A DNA stretch of 64,000 bases from Lysobacterales bacterium. Its GTDB lineage: Bacteria; Pseudomonadota; Gammaproteobacteria; Xanthomonadales; SZUA-38. Below, in pieces: positions 8,234 through 17,116 of the stretch. The position numbers were made by a program, and so were the translations under genes. The notes under the pieces are model-generated. The model searched no databases. It saw nothing but the letters and a program-made list of their open reading frames with translations, and had not been told where the DNA came from. Location of the stretch: the NCBI GenBank assembly GCA_028285525.1, contig JANQOZ010000023.1:80955-144954 (forward strand), in the 5' to 3' direction. Within the stretch, counting starts at the first letter, position 1. Each line of letters opens with the position of its first letter.

Positions 8234-9951
8234 GATACGTCTCGTACAGGCAAGTCGGGATTCCGGCGCCGGTGCTCGGCGATCGTCAGCGGCGTGCGTG
8301 ACCGCGGAATCTTGTGAACAAAGTTGTAGCGGGCGATGTGATAACTCGGGTCAAAGCCATAGAAGTTGGCGCGCATGCGGGCCAGCTCTTCGTCCCGGTA
8401 CTGGGCCAGAGGCTTGCGCGCTTCGTCCCGATCGCGCTGCTGGCGCTTGTTTTCCAGCCGGTCCTTAAAGTCCATTGCGGCCGCCAGGGCCGCAGCCGCT
8501 TGCTCAACGGCCGGCATAAAGCTGTCGCGACGCTGCGTCAGCGAGCGGTCAATCAACCCCAGCGACAGCGCCTCCGCGACGCCGACCGGCAGACGCGAAG
8601 CCATGATCTGCGCCGCCCGCTCCTCTCCGCAGCAGCGTGGGAGCAGGTAGGTCCAGTACTCCGACCCGAAGAGATTCCCCATGTCTTTGTAGTGAGGGTT
8701 CAGGGTCACCTCGCCATGCGACCAGACTTCGTCAGCCGCCCGGGCCAGGAAGACGCCGCCCGCGCCGGCATTGCCGCGCAGCGCGGCCACGGTCAGGCAG
8801 GACGTCGTGCGAATGATGGCCTCGCTGATGTCGTCGATCGCATTGATGTTCCGCCAGGATTCGTCAGCCGCGCTTTCCGCTGCTTCGATCTGGTTGAGGT
8901 CCATACCGTTGGACCAGAATTCCGGCCCGCCGCACAGCACGATCACTCGCGGCGCTGACGCCACCGCGTCCCGATACGCGCTGAGCAGCCGCTCGCACCG
9001 ATCGGTGCTCATCGCGCCGTTGTAGAAGGGGAAATGCAGAAAGCCGACGCCGTCTTGCTCGGTGTAGTGAATGTCGCGGTACCCGCCTTCCACGCTCAAA
9101 TCATGCTCTCTGAGCGCTCCTGCTCGATCACTCAGCACCTGCACCGCCGGCAGCTTGAAGTTGTGGTCGCTGCGACGGTCGCGCAGACGGCCAAGCCAGG
9201 CGCCGCCGTCAGCTGTGGCCACGCCAACCGCTTCGCCGCTGCGTGCGACGATCGATCCCGGGGCCCCCTTCAGCATCGGAGCAGCATGGGCGTCATACAG
9301 AAACAGGTCTTTGCCGGTAATCGCGCTGAGTCCCGGATCGCGCAGCCCCGGAAAGCCATCCGCGCTCCGAATCTTGCGCAGCACCGTCGCCGTATCATCG
9401 ACCAACCAGTCAATAACGCGGTCACCCTGTCTGGCCAGCGGCCGCTCGCGCCCCGCGGGCTGTCCAAAAGACGCCGGCGATTGCGGCTGATAGCGCCGGC
9501 TTTCGAAGCGTTCCACGGCCTGCATCACCGCTGACACAGCGGCGCTGGATACCTCGCCTCGATACAGGCTGCTCTTGCTGGCGGTACGGGTACTAAAGGT
9601 CTCGCTGGCCCAGATGTCGCCACCGTCCATCACTTCATTGGCCTGCAGGACTGTGACGCCCCAGGTCGACTCCTGATTCAGAATCGCCCAATCCAGCGCG
9701 GACGGACCGCGATCACCCACCACGCCCGGATGAACAATCAGGCAGGGCGTGCTGCGCCAGATCCGACCGGGGATCGCGCGTTTGAGGAAGGGAGCCACAA
9801 CCAGATCGGGGCGGAACAGCTCGACCGCCTCGACAGACGTCGGATCGTTGATGTCGTATTCCACCGAGACGCGATGCCCGGCTCCCCGCAGCGCCACAAA
9901 CAGCCTCTGCGCCAGGCTGTTGAAACTGTGGGTGAGAAAGAGAATACGCAT
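8230..9951 (-). CDS. hypX: CO-ligand synthase HypX/HoxX
   Basis: HypX makes the active-site carbonyl ligand from formyl-tetrahydrofolate via formyl-CoA under aerobic conditions. The protein has 573 aa and two domains. The N-terminal part resembles formyl-THF hydrolases/transferases, with HPGVVGDRGPSALDWAI (His74) and GGDIWA (Asp112). The C-terminal part is a crotonase fold with the oxyanion-type segments GGPEFWSNGMDLNQ and ALRGNAGAGG. It ends in the conserved tail region around YNFVHKIPRSRTPLTIAEHRR. hypX is found in aerobic H2 oxidisers, so its presence agrees with the oxygen-tolerant enzyme encoded upstream. It lies 15 bases after hypE and overlaps hoxA by ATGA. Confidence 0.93.
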   Translation of the reverse strand: MRILFLTHSFNSLAQRLFVALRGAGHRVSVEYDINDPTSVEAVELFRPDLVVAPFLKRAIPGRIWRSTPCLIVHPGVVGDRGPSALDWAILNQESTWGVTVLQANEVMDGGDIWASETFSTRTASKSSLYRGEVSSAAVSAVMQAVERFESRRYQPQSPASFGQPAGRERPLARQGDRVIDWLVDDTATVLRKIRSADGFPGLRDPGLSAITGKDLFLYDAHAAPMLKGAPGSIVARSGEAVGVATADGGAWLGRLRDRRSDHNFKLPAVQVLSDRAGALREHDLSVEGGYRDIHYTEQDGVGFLHFPFYNGAMSTDRCERLLSAYRDAVASAPRVIVLCGGPEFWSNGMDLNQIEAAESAADESWRNINAIDDISEAIIRTTSCLTVAALRGNAGAGGVFLARAADEVWSHGEVTLNPHYKDMGNLFGSEYWTYLLPRCCGEERAAQIMASRLPVGVAEALSLGLIDRSLTQRRDSFMPAVEQAAAALAAAMDFKDRLENKRQQRDRDEARKPLAQYRDEELARMRANFYGFDPSYHIARYNFVHKIPRSRTPLTIAEHRRRNPDLPVRDVS

Positions 9952-9966
9952 CGGCGGCCCGGTACC

Positions 9967-11016
9967 TCAGCAGATCCGTGGCAGCTGTTCGCCGGTCAGC
10001 CAGTCCAAAACGCGGCTGCCGCCAAAGCTGGTTTCCATCTGGACAAACCCGTGCTGGTCCTCGACCACTTTGCCGATGATCGCCGCGTCGCGGCCGAGCG
10101 GGTGAGCGCGCATCACCCCGAGCAGGCGCTCAGCGTCCGCATCGGCACAGATACACACCAGCTTGCCCTCATTGGCGACATAAAGCGGGTCGAGGCCGAG
10201 CAGTTCGCAGGCCGCATGGACCGCGGGCTTCACCGGCACGGCATCCTCGTCGAGCATCATGCCAACGCCGGACTGCTGAGCCATCTCATTGAGCGCCGTC
10301 GCGAGCCCACCGCGGGTCGGGTCGCGCAGGCAGTGGATCTGATCACTCGCCTCTACCAGGCTCGCGACCATGGTGTGTAGCGCCGCGGAATCGCTGCTCA
10401 GGCTCGTTTCAAACTCGAGGTTCTCGCGGCTCGACATAATGGTCACGCCGTGGTCGCCCAGGCTGCCGCTGACCAAAAGGGCGTCACCCGGCTGCGCGCG
10501 GTCGCCGGAGATGTGAACGCCGGGCGGCACCACGCCAACACCGGTGGTCGTGATAAACACACCGTCGCCCTTGCCGCGCTCAACCACCTTGGTATCGCCC
10601 GTCACTACCGGAACCCCGGCATCCTCGGCGGCGGCCGCCATGCTGGCGACGATGCGCTCAAGGTCCGCCAGCGGAAACCCTTCCTCCAGGATAAAGCCGG
10701 CAGACAGGTAGAGCGGCTTCGCCCCGGACATCGCAACGTCGTTAATCGTGCCGTGGACGGCCAGAGAACCGATGTCACCGCCGGGAAAAAACAGCGGGGA
10801 AATCACGTGTCCATCCACGCTCATCACCATCCGCCCGGCGGGCACGTCAAACGCCGCCTGGTCGTTGCCCTGACGCAGCAGCGGGTTGTCCAGATGCTTG
10901 AGAAACAGTTCCTCAATCAGCTGCGCCATGGCGCGACCGCCGCCGCCGTGACTCATATCAACCTGCGCGTTTCGGGTCTTAATCGGCACCGGAAATCGTC
11001 TCGCCACCGCGCTCAT
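9967..11016 (-). CDS. hypE: Carbamoyl dehydratase HypE
   Basis: HypE carries the carbamoyl group received from HypF on its C-terminal Cys and dehydrates it with ATP to a thiocyanate, the source of cyanide ligands. The 349-aa sequence has the PurM/AIR-synthase fold, with the glycine-rich SHGGGGRAM segment near the N-terminus, VVTGDTKVVERGKGDG and DPTRGGLATALNEMA. The invariant C-terminal PRIC tail is intact, so the acceptor Cys is present. The start ATG overlaps the hypD stop (ATGA), the usual coupling for these partners, which form a HypC-HypD-HypE complex. Confidence 0.96.
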   Translation of the reverse strand: MSAVARRFPVPIKTRNAQVDMSHGGGGRAMAQLIEELFLKHLDNPLLRQGNDQAAFDVPAGRMVMSVDGHVISPLFFPGGDIGSLAVHGTINDVAMSGAKPLYLSAGFILEEGFPLADLERIVASMAAAAEDAGVPVVTGDTKVVERGKGDGVFITTTGVGVVPPGVHISGDRAQPGDALLVSGSLGDHGVTIMSSRENLEFETSLSSDSAALHTMVASLVEASDQIHCLRDPTRGGLATALNEMAQQSGVGMMLDEDAVPVKPAVHAACELLGLDPLYVANEGKLVCICADADAERLLGVMRAHPLGRDAAIIGKVVEDQHGFVQMETSFGGSRVLDWLTGEQLPRIC

Positions 11017-12164
11017 GCCGCGACCCCCCGCTTGGATTCAGCCGGCTGCCGGAAGCGGCCATAGCTGTAGTAAGCCGCGCAGGCACCTTCGGAGGACACC
11101 ATGCAGGAACCGAGCGGGTTGTCCGGCGTGCAGGCTTTGCCAAACAGTTTGCAGTCCGTGGGGCGCTTGGCGCCCCGCAGAATCGCCGGGCACTCGCAGC
11201 TTTTGACCTCGGAGGCTTTGGCCTCGGGAATGTCAAAGCGCACCTCCGCATCCAGGGCCTCGAACTGCGACTTGATCTTCAGAGCGCTGTAGGGAACCAG
11301 ACCCAGACCGCGCCATTCAAAACTGCGCCGGAGCTCAAACACTTCAGCGACCAGCGCCTGAGCCTTCAGGTTGCCGTCGCGGGTGACGACCCGCGTGTAT
11401 TCGTTTTCCACCTCGTGTCGACCTTCGTTGAGCTGACGAATCAGCATCAGCGCCGACTGCATGACGTCGAGCGGCTCAAAACCGGCGATGACCACGGGCC
11501 GCTGATACTCCTCGGCGAAGAACTCGTAGGGCCGGCTGCCGATAATGGAGCTGACGTGTGACGGACCAAAAAAGCCGTCGATGGACACACTGCCGATCTC
11601 CCGCACCTCGGGCGACTCGAGAATGTTTTGAATGGCCGCCGGCGTCAGGACGTGGTTGCAGAATACGCTGAAGTTCTCAAGCTTCTCCGCCAAAGCCTGC
11701 CGGATCGCCACCGCCGTTGCGGGCGTGGTTGTCTCAAAACCGATCGCAAAAAACACGACCTCGCGATCAGGCGTTTCCCGCGCGATGCGCAGCGCGTCCT
11801 GGGTCGAGTACACCATGCGCACGTCTGCGCCAGACGCCTTGATTTTCATCAGGCTCTGACGCTTGCTGGCGGGCACGCGAAGCAGGTCTCCGTAGATGCA
11901 CAGAATGGTGTCGTGCTCGAGCGCCAGGTGAATGGCGTTGTCGATACGGCCGATGGGCAGCACGCAGACCGGGCAACCCGGACCGTGCACAAACCGGACG
12001 TTGTCCGGCATCAGATCCTGCACGCCGTAGCGGAAGATGGCGTGCGTATGGCCGCCGCAAAACTCCATCAGGTTGTACTGACGGCCGGGGTCCGCTTCGC
12101 GTTTGATGGCAGCCGCCAGGTTTTTGGCCAGCGAACGCTGGCGAAACTCGTTGACGTACTTCAC
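11013..12164 (-). CDS. hypD: Fe(CN)2CO scaffold protein HypD
   Basis: HypD is the Fe-S scaffold on which, with HypC, the Fe(CN)2CO unit is assembled. The 383-aa protein shows the family signatures: FCGGHTHAIFRYG (Cys36), GPGCPVCVLP (Cys64/Cys67) and the GFETTTPATA segment. The C-terminal cysteines for the [4Fe-4S] cluster lie in SCECPAILRG, TDCKLFGKAC and GSCMVSSEGACAAYY. All catalytic cysteines appear intact. Translation is coupled to hypC (ATGA overlap) and to hypE. Confidence 0.96.
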   Translation of the reverse strand: MKYVNEFRQRSLAKNLAAAIKREADPGRQYNLMEFCGGHTHAIFRYGVQDLMPDNVRFVHGPGCPVCVLPIGRIDNAIHLALEHDTILCIYGDLLRVPASKRQSLMKIKASGADVRMVYSTQDALRIARETPDREVVFFAIGFETTTPATAVAIRQALAEKLENFSVFCNHVLTPAAIQNILESPEVREIGSVSIDGFFGPSHVSSIIGSRPYEFFAEEYQRPVVIAGFEPLDVMQSALMLIRQLNEGRHEVENEYTRVVTRDGNLKAQALVAEVFELRRSFEWRGLGLVPYSALKIKSQFEALDAEVRFDIPEAKASEVKSCECPAILRGAKRPTDCKLFGKACTPDNPLGSCMVSSEGACAAYYSYGRFRQPAESKRGVAA

Positions 12165-12397
12165 GCCTGACCCTCCGGATCGAGGCCCGCTTCGGCAAAT
12201 AGAGCGAGGGTGCGCTCCGCCTCTTCCGGGCTGATTTTGTTGAGCGCGTACCCGACGTGAATCAGCACAAAGTCATCCACGGCGACATCCTCGACCAGCG
12301 CCAGGGAGACCTCTTTTTTGACCTCGCCAAGCGCGATGGTGGCGGTGGCGGTGTCACGATCGATGGCCACAACCTGGCCGGGCACCGCTAGGCACAT
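12161..12397 (-). CDS. hypC: Hydrogenase maturation chaperone HypC
   Basis: This is a small OB-fold chaperone (78 aa) that shuttles the Fe(CN)2CO group from HypD to the large-subunit apoprotein. It starts with the essential MCLAVPGQV, where Cys2 is the iron ligand after Met removal. The ending [20 protein letters not shown] is the usual C-terminal helix. It overlaps hypB by 10 bases and hypD by 4. A second member of the family (HupF) sits further upstream, so the two probably divide labour between general HypD work and HupL-specific work. Confidence 0.95.
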   Translation of the reverse strand: MCLAVPGQVVAIDRDTATATIALGEVKKEVSLALVEDVAVDDFVLIHVGYALNKISPEEAERTLALFAEAGLDPEGQA

Positions 12398-13302
12398 ACC
12401 GCTGCTCCGTCGCTGACACGCTGGTGTGCCTCGCTGATCCAGGCATAGAACTCGTCCATGCCCTCACCGCTGGTGGCCGAAACCTGGAGCACCTGGATGT
12501 CCGGGTTAACGCGGCGGGCGTTGGCGATGCAGGCCTCAACGTCGAACGACAGGTACGGCAGCAGGTCAACCTTGTTGAGCACCATCAGGTCGGAGGCCGC
12601 AAAAATGTCCGGGTACTTCAGCGGTTTATCCTCCCCCTCGGTGACCGAGAGGATCACCACCTTGTGATGTTCGCCAAGATCAAACGCCGCTGGGCACACC
12701 AGATTGCCGACGTTCTCAATAAACATCAGGCTCTGATCGTCCGGCGCAAGCGCCTCCATGGCGTGTCCGACCATGTGGGCGTCGAGATGGCACCCTTTAC
12801 CGGTATTGACCTGCAGCGCGCGAGCGCCGCTGGCCCGGATGCGCTCCGCGTCGTTGGACGTCTGCTGATCTCCCTCGACGACGCAGACCGGCACGTCACC
12901 CTGAAGGTCGGTGATCGTCCGCGAAAGGAGCGTTGTCTTGCCGGACCCGGGGCTGGAAACAAAATTGAGCGCCAGGATTTCTCGGTGGCCGAGAAAGTGA
13001 CGGTTGGCGTCAGCGTACTGATCATTCTTGCTGAGAATATCCGTTTCGATCTGCACCATCTTTGCCTGGGTCAGGCCCGGCACGTGAGCTCGGGCGGGCC
13101 CCTGGCCGTAGTGATGGTGATCGCCGTGATCCAACCCGGAAACATGGGTGCTTTCGGAATCGTGCTTGTGATGATGGTGATCGTGGTCATGGTGGTGGTG
13201 GCTGTGATCGCCGCCCGGCTCGTCGTGCTGGTGATCACGATCGAGGGTCTGACCTTCCACTGTCACTTCACCGCTGGCGCAGCCGCAGACGGTACACATC
13301 AT
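12388..13302 (-). CDS. hypB: Nickel GTPase HypB, His-rich
   Basis: HypB is a metal-binding GTPase that supplies Ni to the large subunit together with HypA. The 304-aa protein starts with a CTVCGC motif (the high-affinity N-terminal Ni site). A His-rich stretch follows (about residues 24-64, roughly 18 His), which usually serves nickel storage. The GTPase core has a P-loop [11 protein letters not shown], the segments [14 protein letters not shown] and [16 protein letters not shown], and NKVDLLPY. Because of the His-rich region this HypB may also store Ni, which matters as no nickel permease gene is seen in the locus. It overlaps hypA by ATGA. Confidence 0.95.
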   Translation of the reverse strand: MMCTVCGCASGEVTVEGQTLDRDHQHDEPGGDHSHHHHDHDHHHHKHDSESTHVSGLDHGDHHHYGQGPARAHVPGLTQAKMVQIETDILSKNDQYADANRHFLGHREILALNFVSSPGSGKTTLLSRTITDLQGDVPVCVVEGDQQTSNDAERIRASGARALQVNTGKGCHLDAHMVGHAMEALAPDDQSLMFIENVGNLVCPAAFDLGEHHKVVILSVTEGEDKPLKYPDIFAASDLMVLNKVDLLPYLSFDVEACIANARRVNPDIQVLQVSATSGEGMDEFYAWISEAHQRVSDGAAVCA

Positions 13303-13640
13303 TCAACCTCCAGTTCTTTGACTTTCATTTCATCGCCCTCCACCACCTGCAGCTGGTAGCTGCCGCATTTCGGACAGGCATCAAATCGCTGCCGTACGGC
13401 GACATGAGTGCCACACTGCATACACCAGGCTTTGCCCGGCACATCAACAATCTCTAGCGTCGCCTGCTCGGCGACAGTGCCGCGCGTGACGGCATCAAAG
13501 GTGAACCGCATCGCTTCCGGATCTACGCCGGCCAGCGCGCCGATTTCCAGCCAGACTGACTTGACCCGCGAAAACCCTTCGCGGGCGGCGCTGTCCTGAA
13601 CAATCTGCAGCACACCCTCGGAAAGCGCCATCTCGTGCAT
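13299..13640 (-). CDS. hypA: Nickel metallochaperone HypA
   Basis: HypA binds Ni with its N-terminal MHE motif (His2 present) and hands it to the hydrogenase large subunit with HypB. The 113-aa protein has a structural zinc site of two CxxC pairs, CMQCG (Cys73/76) and CPKCGS (Cys89/92). The frame is open upstream to 13781, but the start at 13640 gives the canonical MHEMALSEG and overlaps the hupK stop (TGATG). It is the first of the hypABCDE set. Confidence 0.95.
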   Translation of the reverse strand: MHEMALSEGVLQIVQDSAAREGFSRVKSVWLEIGALAGVDPEAMRFTFDAVTRGTVAEQATLEIVDVPGKAWCMQCGTHVAVRQRFDACPKCGSYQLQVVEGDEMKVKELEVE

Positions 13641-14758
13641 CAGTGCACCTCCAGCGAGTAGCCGACGCAGGGATCGATGGCCGTCACCAGCAGCGCCGCC
13701 TGCCTGCGGAGCGTCGACTCGTGCCGGCTGTCCAGCGCCGACAGGCTTCGAGCGAGAACCCCTCGCGGGTGGCAGTTCCACTCGGTGGGAGCCAGCACCT
13801 GATAGCGCTCGATGTGCTGGCCGTCCAGCACGGCGCGATGGACCAGGCGGCCCCGCGCAGCGTCGATCTGCGACAGGCCGGTACGCGCCGGCAATTGGTT
13901 CTCGGTGAGACCTGATGCGCCGGCATCGCCTGCATCAAGCTGTTCCGGAATACGCGCGAGTTCTGCCAGCAGTGCAACTACGCGCGTCAACGCTCCCGCG
14001 CCCCAGCGTCCGAGGGCCTGCTTCACAAGCCGGACGTGCTGCTGTCTCAGCAGGGGCGTCGTTTCCCGGGTTTCTCCCTCCCATTCGGGGAAAGCCACAA
14101 ACTCATCAGACTCGTCGTCGTTGAGTCGCTGGTTGAGCTCGTCGTTCGCCATCGGCGGCAAAAACCGCGGCTCGGTAGCGCCCGCGTCTTCCCAGCGATG
14201 CGCAAGCAGGAAACCGACCAGCCGCGCGGCCGGCGTATCCACCTCGCGGCTCCAGCCGGCCAACGCCTCGCAGTCCAGCGCGACCCAGTCGACCGGCGGC
14301 CGCCCGAAAACGCCGGACCGCAGTAGATCGGTGAGCTGTGTTCTTAAGCTGGCCAGCTCACTTGAGGAAGGCTGCGCCGCAGCGACGGAACGCAGCGTTT
14401 GATTGAAGCTGCCGAGCGCCGCCAGCTGCGCCGGGTCAGCGGCGGTTTCCAGCAGCGCAGGCCAGTCGATCAGCACGCGCCAGAGGTGTTCGCGCGCCGT
14501 CTCCAGCAAGACCAGCTCCCGGTCGCGAACCTGTTCGTGGTTGGTCTCACCAGCGGCTGCTGACAGTGCCTGGCGGCCGGCCCGGAGCTGGGCCTGAGCG
14601 CAGACGCTGTAGAGCCGAGGGAGCAGGGTCAGCGCTTCGCTAACGGATCGGTTTTCCAGCAGCCGGGCGGCCCCTACCGGGCGGCTGGATCGGATCGAGA
14701 CACGTCCCTGCCCTCGGCGCGCCGAATGGATCACGATGCTGAGCGGCGCTGGGGTCAC
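13640..14758 (-). CDS. hupK: Hydrogenase assembly protein HupK/HoxV
   Basis: HupK is a degenerate paralogue of the NiFe large subunit, thought to act as a scaffold while the Fe(CN)2CO cofactor is passed to HupL. The 372-aa sequence ends in IDPCVGYSLEVH. This echoes the L2 motif of the large subunit (DPCxxCxxH), but the second Cys is replaced by Tyr-Ser. An upstream segment (RGRLVHRAVLDGQHIERYQ and APTEWNCHPRG) also mirrors the C-terminal part of large subunits. The N-terminal half is poorly conserved. It overlaps both hupJ (ATGA) and hypA (TGATG). Confidence 0.85.
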   Translation of the reverse strand: MTPAPLSIVIHSARRGQGRVSIRSSRPVGAARLLENRSVSEALTLLPRLYSVCAQAQLRAGRQALSAAAGETNHEQVRDRELVLLETAREHLWRVLIDWPALLETAADPAQLAALGSFNQTLRSVAAAQPSSSELASLRTQLTDLLRSGVFGRPPVDWVALDCEALAGWSREVDTPAARLVGFLLAHRWEDAGATEPRFLPPMANDELNQRLNDDESDEFVAFPEWEGETRETTPLLRQQHVRLVKQALGRWGAGALTRVVALLAELARIPEQLDAGDAGASGLTENQLPARTGLSQIDAARGRLVHRAVLDGQHIERYQVLAPTEWNCHPRGVLARSLSALDSRHESTLRRQAALLVTAIDPCVGYSLEVH

Positions 14759-15249
14759 GGCGACTGTTCTGCCGTTGCGTTGCCGCCGCCCCTTAAAAAC
14801 GAGCGTCGGGACATGGCCGGCCGGTTCTTGCTGGCAGCTTCTTCAGCCGGCGCCTCCATAAGGCCTTTGAGAACCTCCCGGGCCGTGGCAACCGCGGCGG
14901 CGTGGTCTTCAAACTCGAACATCGGCGAGAACAGCGAACACATGCGGTAGCTACCGATGTCGTCCTCGCTGCCGTGGATAAACTCAAACTCACCGGCGGG
15001 AAACGGCACGCACTCCTTTTCACCGGACGGCGGCGCCTGATCTCCCTCGATCTCATCGCGCGGCAGCAGCATCAGGTTCATGAACCAGGGCGTCACAAGC
15101 ACGCCAAGATGCTCGTCCTGCCAGGGGCCAAAACCCACGGCTTCGACTTCGATCTCGGGATTGAGGATCGGAATGTCAGCCATTCTCTCCCGGGCGATGC
15201 GGCGGAAGGTGGTTTCGAGCCGATCACTGACCTCCGCCGCGTCGGTCAT
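14755..15249 (-). CDS. hupJ: HybE-family hydrogenase chaperone HupJ
   Basis: This is a hydrogenase assembly chaperone of the HybE/HupJ/HoxT family, 164 aa. The recognisable core is GFGPWQDEHLGVLVTPWFMN followed by LPAGEFEF-like and MFEFEDHAAAVATA segments. Family members help the small and large subunits fold together before Tat export. The C-terminal tail has SRRSFLR (residues 147-153), which looks like a twin-arginine motif at the wrong end of a protein; this is discussed as a finding. It overlaps hupI (ATGA) and hupK (ATGA). Confidence 0.88.
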   Translation of the reverse strand: MTDAAEVSDRLETTFRRIARERMADIPILNPEIEVEAVGFGPWQDEHLGVLVTPWFMNLMLLPRDEIEGDQAPPSGEKECVPFPAGEFEFIHGSEDDIGSYRMCSLFSPMFEFEDHAAAVATAREVLKGLMEAPAEEAASKNRPAMSRRSFLRGGGNATAEQSP

Positions 15250-15479
15250 TGGTCGGTTTCCGCCTCGAGGACCATAAAATCGTTCTTGCTGCCGTCACAC
15301 TCAGGACAGCTCCAGTGGTCCGGCAGCGCAGCGAACGGCGTGCCGGGGGCAATTTGCCAGTACTCGTCACCTTCAGCGGGGTCGTAGACGTGCCAGCAGA
15401 TCTTGCATTCCAGACGGGTGTCGTCAGAGATTTTGCTCGCGTCACCGCCGAAGGAACCACCGAAGAACTCGTCTTTCAC
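15246..15479 (-). CDS. hupI: Rubredoxin HupI/HoxR
   Basis: This is a rubredoxin of 77 aa with the Fe(Cys)4 site in CKIC (Cys25/28) and CPEC (Cys58/61) and the usual aromatic core (WHVYDP, YWQIAPGTPF). HoxR/HupI rubredoxins in hup operons are needed for hydrogenase maturation or activity under oxygen and are linked to small-subunit cluster assembly. Translation most likely starts at the GTG at 15479, overlapping the hupH stop as GTGA; the frame is open upstream to 15620, but that part lies inside hupH and has no homology. Confidence 0.93.
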   Translation of the reverse strand: MKDEFFGGSFGGDASKISDDTRLECKICWHVYDPAEGDEYWQIAPGTPFAALPDHWSCPECDGSKNDFMVLEAETDQ

Positions 15480-16333
15480 CGGTAGACCTCGAGAATCTCG
15501 CGAAGCCGCTCGGCGCTGTCCTCCAGGTCTTCCCGCGCCGCGCAGGCCACCGCGGGCACCCGGCTGATCTCCACGGTATTGAGGATCAGCGCATCCTGAG
15601 AGTTGAAGTACTGAACCCACCAGACGTTACGTGTCCCCGTGCTGGTGATTCGGCAGTTGCCATAGCCACGAGAAAGAATCACGGCAGGGCCTGAACCGAG
15701 CCTTTCGATGAGGTACTGGAGGTCTTCATCGGTGTTGGGGAGCAGCGACAGATTGACCACGTAGGGTTCGGTGTGGTCTTCGGACAGCCGAAGCTTGTCT
15801 GAGATTTCCACCAGCAGCGAAGGCGCGTTGGCCAGGCCCTCCGGCAGCTTCTCGGCATCCACCACGAGCTCCGCCGCTGCGTGGGTAAAGACCCCGTCAC
15901 TGATCAACGTCGGGATTGCACCGACCTCGACCACGTCTCGTTCCACCGATTCGTCGTCGCTCAGGTATTGCACACGCCATACGCCGGCCAGGACGGATTC
16001 CTGAACCCTCGCTTTGACTGGCCCTTCGTAGATGATGCTGACCTCCCCGTTGCCGAGCACCTGGTCGATGAGGTGCAGATTGGCGTCGTCCAGCCCCGTC
16101 AGCGGGAGGACGACTGCCGGGGCATCGGGTGTCTGATTTGCCAGGGTGGTGGCCAGCGTGCCGAGGAACTCGATGCCGGGCTCGAGGCCCTGGATCTCGT
16201 CAGGCTCGGGAACCACCGGGACCTCGTAGGTCCAGGTCTCGGTCGGCAGCTGCATGTAGTCGAGCTCTACGCCGTCCTCTTCGGGTGGCTGCGAGCCGGC
16301 TTCAACGGTAACGGGAATAGGAAACTCTTTCAT
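15476..16333 (-). CDS. hupH: Hydrogenase assembly protein HupH/HyaF
   Basis: This protein of about 285 aa belongs to the HupH/HyaF/HoxQ family, which acts with HupG and HupI in maturing the small subunit of oxygen-tolerant hydrogenases. Recognised segments are LANQTPDAPAVVLPLTGL, the QVLGNGEVSIIYEG motif, and the C-terminal IERLGSGPAVILSRGYGNCR and TGTRNVWWVQYFNSQD. The C-terminal half repeats the N-terminal VxYxG.. layout, as is usual for the family. I chose the ATG at 16333, although the frame extends to 16405, because homology starts with MKEFPIPV. It sits 16 bases after hupG. Confidence 0.9.
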   Translation of the reverse strand: MKEFPIPVTVEAGSQPPEEDGVELDYMQLPTETWTYEVPVVPEPDEIQGLEPGIEFLGTLATTLANQTPDAPAVVLPLTGLDDANLHLIDQVLGNGEVSIIYEGPVKARVQESVLAGVWRVQYLSDDESVERDVVEVGAIPTLISDGVFTHAAAELVVDAEKLPEGLANAPSLLVEISDKLRLSEDHTEPYVVNLSLLPNTDEDLQYLIERLGSGPAVILSRGYGNCRITSTGTRNVWWVQYFNSQDALILNTVEISRVPAVACAAREDLEDSAERLREILEVYR

Positions 16334-16349
16334 AGAATATCGGCCTGAT

Positions 16350-16775
16350 TCAGTGTGCGGGCGCGGAAGCGTTTTCGTCGGGGGCAAACATCGGCGGCGG
16401 CTCACTCGGCTCAGCGGCGAGAATCATCTGCACGTCTTCCAGGTAGTCCGACCAGTCGCGGATACCGGTAATTGCGCCGACATATTCACCGCCTCGCAGG
16501 AACACCAGCGTCGGGATTTTCAGAAAGTGGTAACGCAGCTTCATTTCCCGGTGCGCGGGAAACGGCACAACGGCAACCGCAAACTTGCCGGCAAACGCGT
16601 TCATCAGTTCCGGCAGAATCACCGCCAGATCGTCGGCCTCTGGTATCGGCTTCATGCCCTCAGCAAACACCAGCACCACGTCGTGGTTGGATTCGATAAA
16701 AGCATCGAGCTCGGGGCCGGCCAGCGACGGATAGCCCTCGCGTTCCTGCATGTTCTTAATGGCTTGGGAAAACAC
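16350..16775 (-). CDS. hupG: HupG/HyaE thioredoxin-like chaperone
   Basis: HyaE/HupG/HoxO proteins have a thioredoxin fold without the redox CxxC pair and bind the Tat signal of the hydrogenase small subunit as a proofreading chaperone. This 141-aa protein has the fold's strand-and-cis-Pro segment (FLKIPTLVFLRGGEYVG) and no CxxC. The likely start is GTG at 16775, 7 bases after a good ribosome-binding site (AAAGGAG); an overlapping ATG at 16779 is in another frame. The tail is Pro/Glu-rich. Confidence 0.88.
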   Translation of the reverse strand: MFSQAIKNMQEREGYPSLAGPELDAFIESNHDVVLVFAEGMKPIPEADDLAVILPELMNAFAGKFAVAVVPFPAHREMKLRYHFLKIPTLVFLRGGEYVGAITGIRDWSDYLEDVQMILAAEPSEPPPMFAPDENASAPAH

Positions 16776-16795
16776 TCATGGGCTCCTTTCGGACG

Positions 16796-17116
16796 TCAGC
16801 CGCGGTTGGGCAGTTTGTTGGCTGCGGCGGCCGACGGCGGCAGCTGAGGCTCCCGGTCGATCAGATCCGCAAAAAGATGGTCGATGTTGGTCTCGCCCCG
16901 CATCACGAGATTGACGGCGGTTACTGCGTCGGTGATTTGTGCGGCGTCGGCTTCGGTCAGCACTTCCCGGGCGGCGTCCAGGAACGTCAGCAGCCAGGTT
17001 CCTACCGGCTGGTCCCCGACCAGCAGCGTGCTGATCTGACGGGTCTCACCCATACCCTCACAGATCGCGTAGCCCTCACCGGACTCCTTGACCCGCATGG
17101 GCACGCCGATGCACAT
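16796..17116 (-). CDS. hupF: HypC-family chaperone HupF/HoxL
   Basis: This is a 106-aa HypC homologue dedicated to the uptake hydrogenase. It begins MCIGVPMRV, with the conserved Cys2, but is longer than HypC of this locus, with a C-terminal extension (about residues 80-106, NIDHLFADLIDREPQLPP). In Rhizobium, HupF both chaperones HupL and protects it in oxygen. It overlaps the hupD stop (TGATG). Confidence 0.92.
   Translation of the reverse strand: MCIGVPMRVKESGEGYAICEGMGETRQISTLLVGDQPVGTWLLTFLDAAREVLTEADAAQITDAVTAVNLVMRGETNIDHLFADLIDREPQLPPSAAAANKLPNRG

Noticed and set aside
13640..14758. HupK as a broken large-subunit pseudogene
   Set aside because: The degenerate L2 motif is normal for HupK/HoxV, and the gene is coupled to its neighbours on both sides.
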